Assembly: GCA_947448105.1 (NCBI GenBank)
Contig: CANFNE010000112.1
Coordinates: forward strand, 1 to 7,920
Direction: 5' to 3'
DNA from: Burkholderiales bacterium
Lineage (GTDB): Bacteria > Pseudomonadota > Gammaproteobacteria > Burkholderiales > Burkholderiaceae_C
DNA: 7,920 nucleotides
Shown here one piece after another: positions 4,553-7,920 of the stretch; positions within the stretch are counted from its first letter, which is position 1, and each line of letters begins with the position of its first letter. The notes below the pieces were generated by a model, which did no database searches, had not been told where the DNA came from, and saw nothing but the letters and a program-made list of their open reading frames with translations. A program made the position numbers and the translations under genes.

Positions 4553-7547
4553 GGTGGCGCTTTCCTTCGGGGTCGTAAAAGACCGGGCTGCAAATGGTGG
4601 CGGCGACGATGCGACCGTCCACCAGCGGGATGTAAACCTTCTCGCCCATGCGCGACAAACCGCCGCGCACGACCGCCATGGCAATCGGGCGGCCGACGGT
4701 GGGACTGAAGTAGCTCGACGTCACATGGCCCACCATGGGCACGGGCAGCGCAGGCAAAGTAGCGTTGCGGGTGATTTGCGAACCTTCGGGCAGCACGGTG
4801 GCCGCGTCGTCGGTCAGCAAGCCCACGAGTTGCTTGCGGTCGCCGCCTGCGGTGTCGCTGCGACTCAGCGAGCGGCGGCCCAAAAAATCTTTGGTCTTGG
4901 AGACCATGCCGCCCATGCCCAGGTCGTAAGGCGTGATCGATCCATCGGTTTCCTGGCCGACGATGATGTAGCCCTTCTCGGCCCGCAGCACGTGCATGGA
5001 CTCGGTGCCATAGGGCGTGATGTCAAATTCAGCGCCAGCGGCCATCAGCGCGCGCCACACGTGGGCGCCGGTGTGCGAGGGCACATTCACCTCAAAGGAC
5101 AACTCGCCCGAGAAGCTGATGCGCATGATGCGCGCCTTCACCCCGGCCACTGTGCCTTCGCGGTAGCTCATGAAGGGGAAGGCTTCGGGCGACAAATCCA
5201 CGTCGCTGCACAGCTTTTGCACCACGGCGCGGCTCTTGGGGCCGACCACCGCAAAGGTAGACCACTGCTCGGTGACGGTGGTCATGAACACCTTCATGTC
5301 CGGCCACTCGGTTTGCACCCAGCGTTCCATCCAGCCCAGCACGCGCGCTGCGCCGCCGGTGGTGGTGGTCATCAAAAAGCGCTCTTCGCCCAGGCGCACA
5401 GTCACGCCGTCGTCAAACACCATGCCGTTTTCATCGAGCATCAGGCCGTAGCGGGCTTTGCCAATTTCGAGCTTGAGCCAGGGGTTGGTGTACATCCAGT
5501 TCAGCAGCTTGGCTGCGTCCGGTCCCTGGATGTCGATCTTGCCCAGGGTCGATGCGTCCATGATGCCCACGCCGTTGCGCACGGCCAGCACTTCGCGGTT
5601 GACCGCTTGGTGCATGTCTTCGCCCGCCTTGGGGAAGAACCAGGGGCGCTTCCACTGGCCCACATCCTCAAACGGGGCGCCTGCGGCCACGTGCTGGCGG
5701 TGCGGGCTGGTGTGGCGCGCGGGGTCAAACAGGTCGCCGCGCTCCAGTCCGGCAAACACGCCAAAGCTGATGGGCACGTAATTGGGGCGGAAGGTGGTAG
5801 TGCCGACTTTGTCGATGGGTTTGTTCAGCGCGCGGGCGGCCAGCGCCATGCCGTTGATATTGCCCAGCTTGCCTTGGTCGGTGCCAAAGCCCATGGCGGT
5901 GTAGCGTTTGATGTGCTCGATCGACTCAAAGCCTTCGCGCACTGCAAGCTCGATGTCGCTGGCGCCCACGTCGTTTTGGTAGTCGATAAATGCCTTGGCG
6001 CGGCGCGACACCGGCTCGCCAGTCTCGGCAATCCAGAAGGCGGCGATGGGCTCTTGCACGGGCTCGGTCACTGCAAAGCTTTGCGCAGTGGCGGTAAAGC
6101 CAGCGGCTGTCGCCGCAGCGGCTCCGGCCGCGCTGGCCTGCGCCAGCGACTGCGCCAAACCGGTGGTGGCGGCGCACGCGCCCACGCTGGCCTGGTTGGC
6201 CATGGGCGTGCCGGGTTGGAAGGAGCAAGCTGCCTCGTTCCACACCGCTTTGCCGCCCGAGTGCGAATACAAATGGATGGCCGGGTTCCAGCCCCCGGCC
6301 ATGCCCAGGGCGTCGCAGGCCAGCACGTGGCGATTGCCACTGGCGCGGTCGCCCACCATCTGGCAAACGGTGACCGAGGTCACCGCCACGCTACCACTGG
6401 CTTGCAGGGGCACATGGCCGCGCAAGTCGGTAACGCCTGCGGCTTTGGCCTGATGCACCAGTTCGCCCACATTCTTGCCGTCTGGCCGCGTGTCGACCAC
6501 GGTGACCGCCGCGCCCGCAGCCTTCAGCACCAGCGCGTCGGCATAGGCCGTGTCGTTGTTGGTCAGCAGCACCAGGTTTTTGCCCACCAGCACGCCGTAG
6601 AGCTGCAGGTAGTCGGCCATGGCCGACGACAGCATCACGCCGGGCAGGTCGTTGTTGCCAAACACCATGGGGCGCTCATGCGAACCGGTGGCCAGCACCA
6701 CTTGGGCGGCGCGCACGCGCCACAGCCGCTCGCGAAAACCGCTGCGCTGCGCCAACGGCAGGTGGTCGTTCAAGGACTCGCGGATGGTAAGAAAGTTGTG
6801 GTCGTGGTAGCCAAACACCACGCCGCGCTTGATGATGCGCACCTCCGCACACGCGGCCAGTTCGGCCTCAGCCGCCTTGACCCAGGCGGAAGCCGACATG
6901 CCGTCAATGCTGCCGCTCAGGCGGTGGGCAGAACCGCCCAGGGCGGGGCCCAGCTCGGCCAAAATCACCCGCGCGCCGCTGCGTGCCGCAGCCAGTGCGG
7001 CGGCCAGACCGGCCACGCCGGCGCCAGCCACCAGCACGTCGCAATGCACGTTTTGGTGCACATAGCTGGCCTTGTCTTCCACCTCGGGCGCCGAACCCAG
7101 GCCACCGGCCTTGCGGATAAAGCGCTCGTAAAACATCCAGGCCTTGGCCGGCCACATAAAGGTCTTGTAATAGAAGCCTGCCGGAAACAGCGGCGTGCCC
7201 CAGCGGTTGGGGCTCAGCAGGCGGCTCAGCACATGGGGCCAGCCGTTGACGCTCTCGGCGTTAAGTTGCGCGTACAACTCCACCTCGGGCATCTTGGCGT
7301 TGGGAATGGTGTGGCTGCCGGATTCGAGCTGCACCAGCGCCGAAGGCTCTTCAATGCCCGATGTCACCAGGCCCCGGGGCCGGTGGTATTTCCAGGAACG
7401 CGAAAACAGGCTTTCGCCTGCGGCCAGCAAGGCCGAGGCCAGCGTGTCACCGGCAAAGCCCGAAAAGCTGCGGCCATTGAATTGGAATTGCAAAGGTTTG
7501 GAGCGGTCAATGCGCTCGCCCCGTGCGGGAATACGGCTAGCGCTCAC
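4545..7547 (-). CDS. soxA: Sarcosine oxidase, alpha subunit
   Basis: A 1000-aa protein, full length for the alpha subunit of heterotetrameric sarcosine oxidase (sarcosine + tetrahydrofolate + O2 to glycine + 5,10-methylene-tetrahydrofolate + H2O2). Residues 15-100 match the ferredoxin-like N-terminal domain that lacks cluster cysteines in this family (SWKYHRPRG at 51-59). Residues 168-200 are an NAD-binding Rossmann loop (VAGAGVAGLAAA), with ATGSHERP at 286-293 completing the dinucleotide fold. Residues 600-990 form the GcvT-like, folate-binding half, with GIMDASTLGKIDIQGPDA (661-678), a conserved ELSFEV and EKGYIIVGQETDG (857-869). The start is GTG at 7547, supported by a strong AGGAGGT 5 bases upstream. 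The GTG overlaps the stop of soxD as GTGA, indicating coupled translation. No frameshift or missing block is seen. Confidence 0.97.
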   Translation of the reverse strand: MSASRIPARGERIDRSKPLQFQFNGRSFSGFAGDTLASALLAAGESLFSRSWKYHRPRGLVTSGIEEPSALVQLESGSHTIPNAKMPEVELYAQLNAESVNGWPHVLSRLLSPNRWGTPLFPAGFYYKTFMWPAKAWMFYERFIRKAGGLGSAPEVEDKASYVHQNVHCDVLVAGAGVAGLAAALAAARSGARVILAELGPALGGSAHRLSGSIDGMSASAWVKAAEAELAACAEVRIIKRGVVFGYHDHNFLTIRESLNDHLPLAQRSGFRERLWRVRAAQVVLATGSHERPMVFGNNDLPGVMLSSAMADYLQLYGVLVGKNLVLLTNNDTAYADALVLKAAGAAVTVVDTRPDGKNVGELVHQAKAAGVTDLRGHVPLQASGSVAVTSVTVCQMVGDRASGNRHVLACDALGMAGGWNPAIHLYSHSGGKAVWNEAACSFQPGTPMANQASVGACAATTGLAQSLAQASAAGAAAATAAGFTATAQSFAVTEPVQEPIAAFWIAETGEPVSRRAKAFIDYQNDVGASDIELAVREGFESIEHIKRYTAMGFGTDQGKLGNINGMALAARALNKPIDKVGTTTFRPNYVPISFGVFAGLERGDLFDPARHTSPHRQHVAAGAPFEDVGQWKRPWFFPKAGEDMHQAVNREVLAVRNGVGIMDASTLGKIDIQGPDAAKLLNWMYTNPWLKLEIGKARYGLMLDENGMVFDDGVTVRLGEERFLMTTTTGGAARVLGWMERWVQTEWPDMKVFMTTVTEQWSTFAVVGPKSRAVVQKLCSDVDLSPEAFPFMSYREGTVAGVKARIMRISFSGELSFEVNVPSHTGAHVWRALMAAGAEFDITPYGTESMHVLRAEKGYIIVGQETDGSITPYDLGMGGMVSKTKDFLGRRSLSRSDTAGGDRKQLVGLLTDDAATVLPEGSQITRNATLPALPVPMVGHVTSSYFSPTVGRPIAMAVVRGGLSRMGEKVYIPLVDGRIVAATICSPVFYDPEGKRHHV

Positions 7548-7843
7548 TTGGCACCTCCTGCGGATGAAACGGACTCAAGCGGCGTTTCGCCGGGCTTGTA
7601 AAACTGGGTGAACACGTAGCTCACGGTATTGCGCTCGGCGTTGAACCAGCGGCGGCAGCCCGCCGCGTGCAGCCACTGCTCGCGGTGCAGGCCTTTGGGG
7701 TTTTTGCGCATGAACAGGTAGTCGCCCCACTGTTCATCGGAGAGGGCGTCGGTGTCGAGCGGTCGGGCAATATGGGCCTCGCCGCCGCAGCTGAATTCAC
7801 TTTCGGCGCGGGGACCGCACCAGGGGCAGGTAATTTTTAGCAT
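7544..7843 (-). CDS. soxD: Sarcosine oxidase, delta subunit (zinc-binding)
   Basis: A 99-aa protein, the normal length of the delta subunit of heterotetrameric sarcosine oxidase, a small Zn-binding subunit that holds the complex together in the cytoplasm. The zinc ligands known for this family, Cys6, Cys9, His59 and Cys63, are all present at exactly these numbers (TCPWCG at 5-10; LHAAGC at 58-63). FMRKNPKGLHREQW (44-57) and YVFTQFYKPGE near the C-terminus are family hallmarks. The ATG at 7843 has AAGAGA 9 bases upstream and starts 24 bases after the soxB stop. Its TGA stop shares bases with the soxA GTG, a 4-base overlap. The order B-D-A-G is the standard one. Confidence 0.97.
   Translation of the reverse strand: MLKITCPWCGPRAESEFSCGGEAHIARPLDTDALSDEQWGDYLFMRKNPKGLHREQWLHAAGCRRWFNAERNTVSYVFTQFYKPGETPLESVSSAGGAK
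7553..7559 (-). promoter_or_regulatory. Strong ribosome binding site for soxA (GTG start)
   Basis: AGGAGGT on the minus strand matches the anti-Shine-Dalgarno fully and lies 5 bases before the GTG at 7547-7545. It lies inside the last codons of soxD and settles the non-ATG start. Confidence 0.9.
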
Positions 7844-7867
7844 CTTGGAATTTCTCTTGGATCGGGT

Positions 7868-7920
7868 TCAGTGCGCGACGCCTGCGGCACCGTGTTCGTC
7901 GATCAGGTGGCCGGTGTTGA
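7868..7920 (-). CDS. soxB: Sarcosine oxidase, beta subunit, C-terminal end (runs off right edge)
   Basis: Only the last 16 codons are in the window, reading NTGHLIDEHGAAGVAH and a TGA stop. This tail (TGHLIDEHGAA) is the typical C-terminus of the beta subunit, the FAD/FMN-carrying, sarcosine-oxidising chain. The position directly upstream of soxD on the same strand confirms it. The catalytic parts, the promoter of the operon and any upstream genes such as glyA lie outside the window. Confidence 0.92.
   Translation of the reverse strand, partial: NTGHLIDEHGAAGVAH

Noticed and set aside
4553..4684. A longer soxG from an ATG at 4684
   Set aside because: The added 44 residues overlap conserved soxA codons and show no similarity to gamma subunits; the ATG at 4552 has a Shine-Dalgarno and the expected N-terminus.
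4167..7601. A very long plus-strand open frame (1144 codons) antisense to soxA and soxG
   Set aside because: It mirrors well-conserved minus-strand genes. The predicted protein is rich in His, Ala, Gly, Gln and Arg with no recognisable domain, as expected for a stop-free antisense frame in GC-rich DNA.

Overview
The window reads as chromosomal DNA of a high-GC beta-proteobacterium. A Burkholderiales/Comamonadaceae-type host (Rhodoferax, Polaromonas or Acidovorax relatives) is my best guess, from the overall GC richness, the sox gene order and the style of the proteins. This is inference; there is no rRNA or other marker gene here.

The right 60% (about 3944-7920, minus strand) is the end of a heterotetrameric sarcosine oxidase operon in the order soxB-soxD-soxA-soxG. 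It holds the last 16 codons of soxB, the complete soxD (99 aa, zinc subunit), the complete soxA (1000 aa, alpha subunit) and the complete soxG (202 aa, gamma subunit). The genes are tightly packed: soxD and soxA overlap by 4 bases and soxA and soxG by 8. The enzyme demethylates sarcosine oxidatively to glycine and passes the one-carbon unit to tetrahydrofolate.

Downstream on the same strand, after a 69-base gap that contains a small hairpin and a T-rich run, is a complete 687-aa hydantoinase/oxoprolinase-family (HyuA-type) ATPase-fold protein (1811-3874). ATP-dependent N-methylhydantoinase leads to sarcosine through N-carbamoylsarcosine, so the pairing hints at a creatinine/N-methylhydantoin to sarcosine to glycine route. 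No HyuB partner or carbamoylsarcosine amidase is visible, so the substrate is open.

Convergent to it, with only 13 bases between stops, is a plus-strand gene for a 192-aa membrane protein of the DUF4337 type (1219-1797). A 263-base divergent intergenic region (956-1218) follows to the left. It holds an AT-rich promoter-like part, a short 10-base tandem repeat and a C10 homopolymer.

The left edge (1-955, minus strand) is the N-terminal 318 codons of a gene that runs out of the window. It appears to encode a large secreted or cell-surface protein: a helical N-terminal segment, a short hydrophobic Gly/Phe-rich stretch, then an Sdr/Cna-B-like beta module with an acidic Asn/Gly-rich loop. I see no RNA gene, insertion sequence or CRISPR array, and no stretch over 300 bases without a gene. 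No wholly new system is evident. The points most worth following are the sox-linked HyuA protein, the homopolymer in the divergent promoter region and the truncated surface protein.
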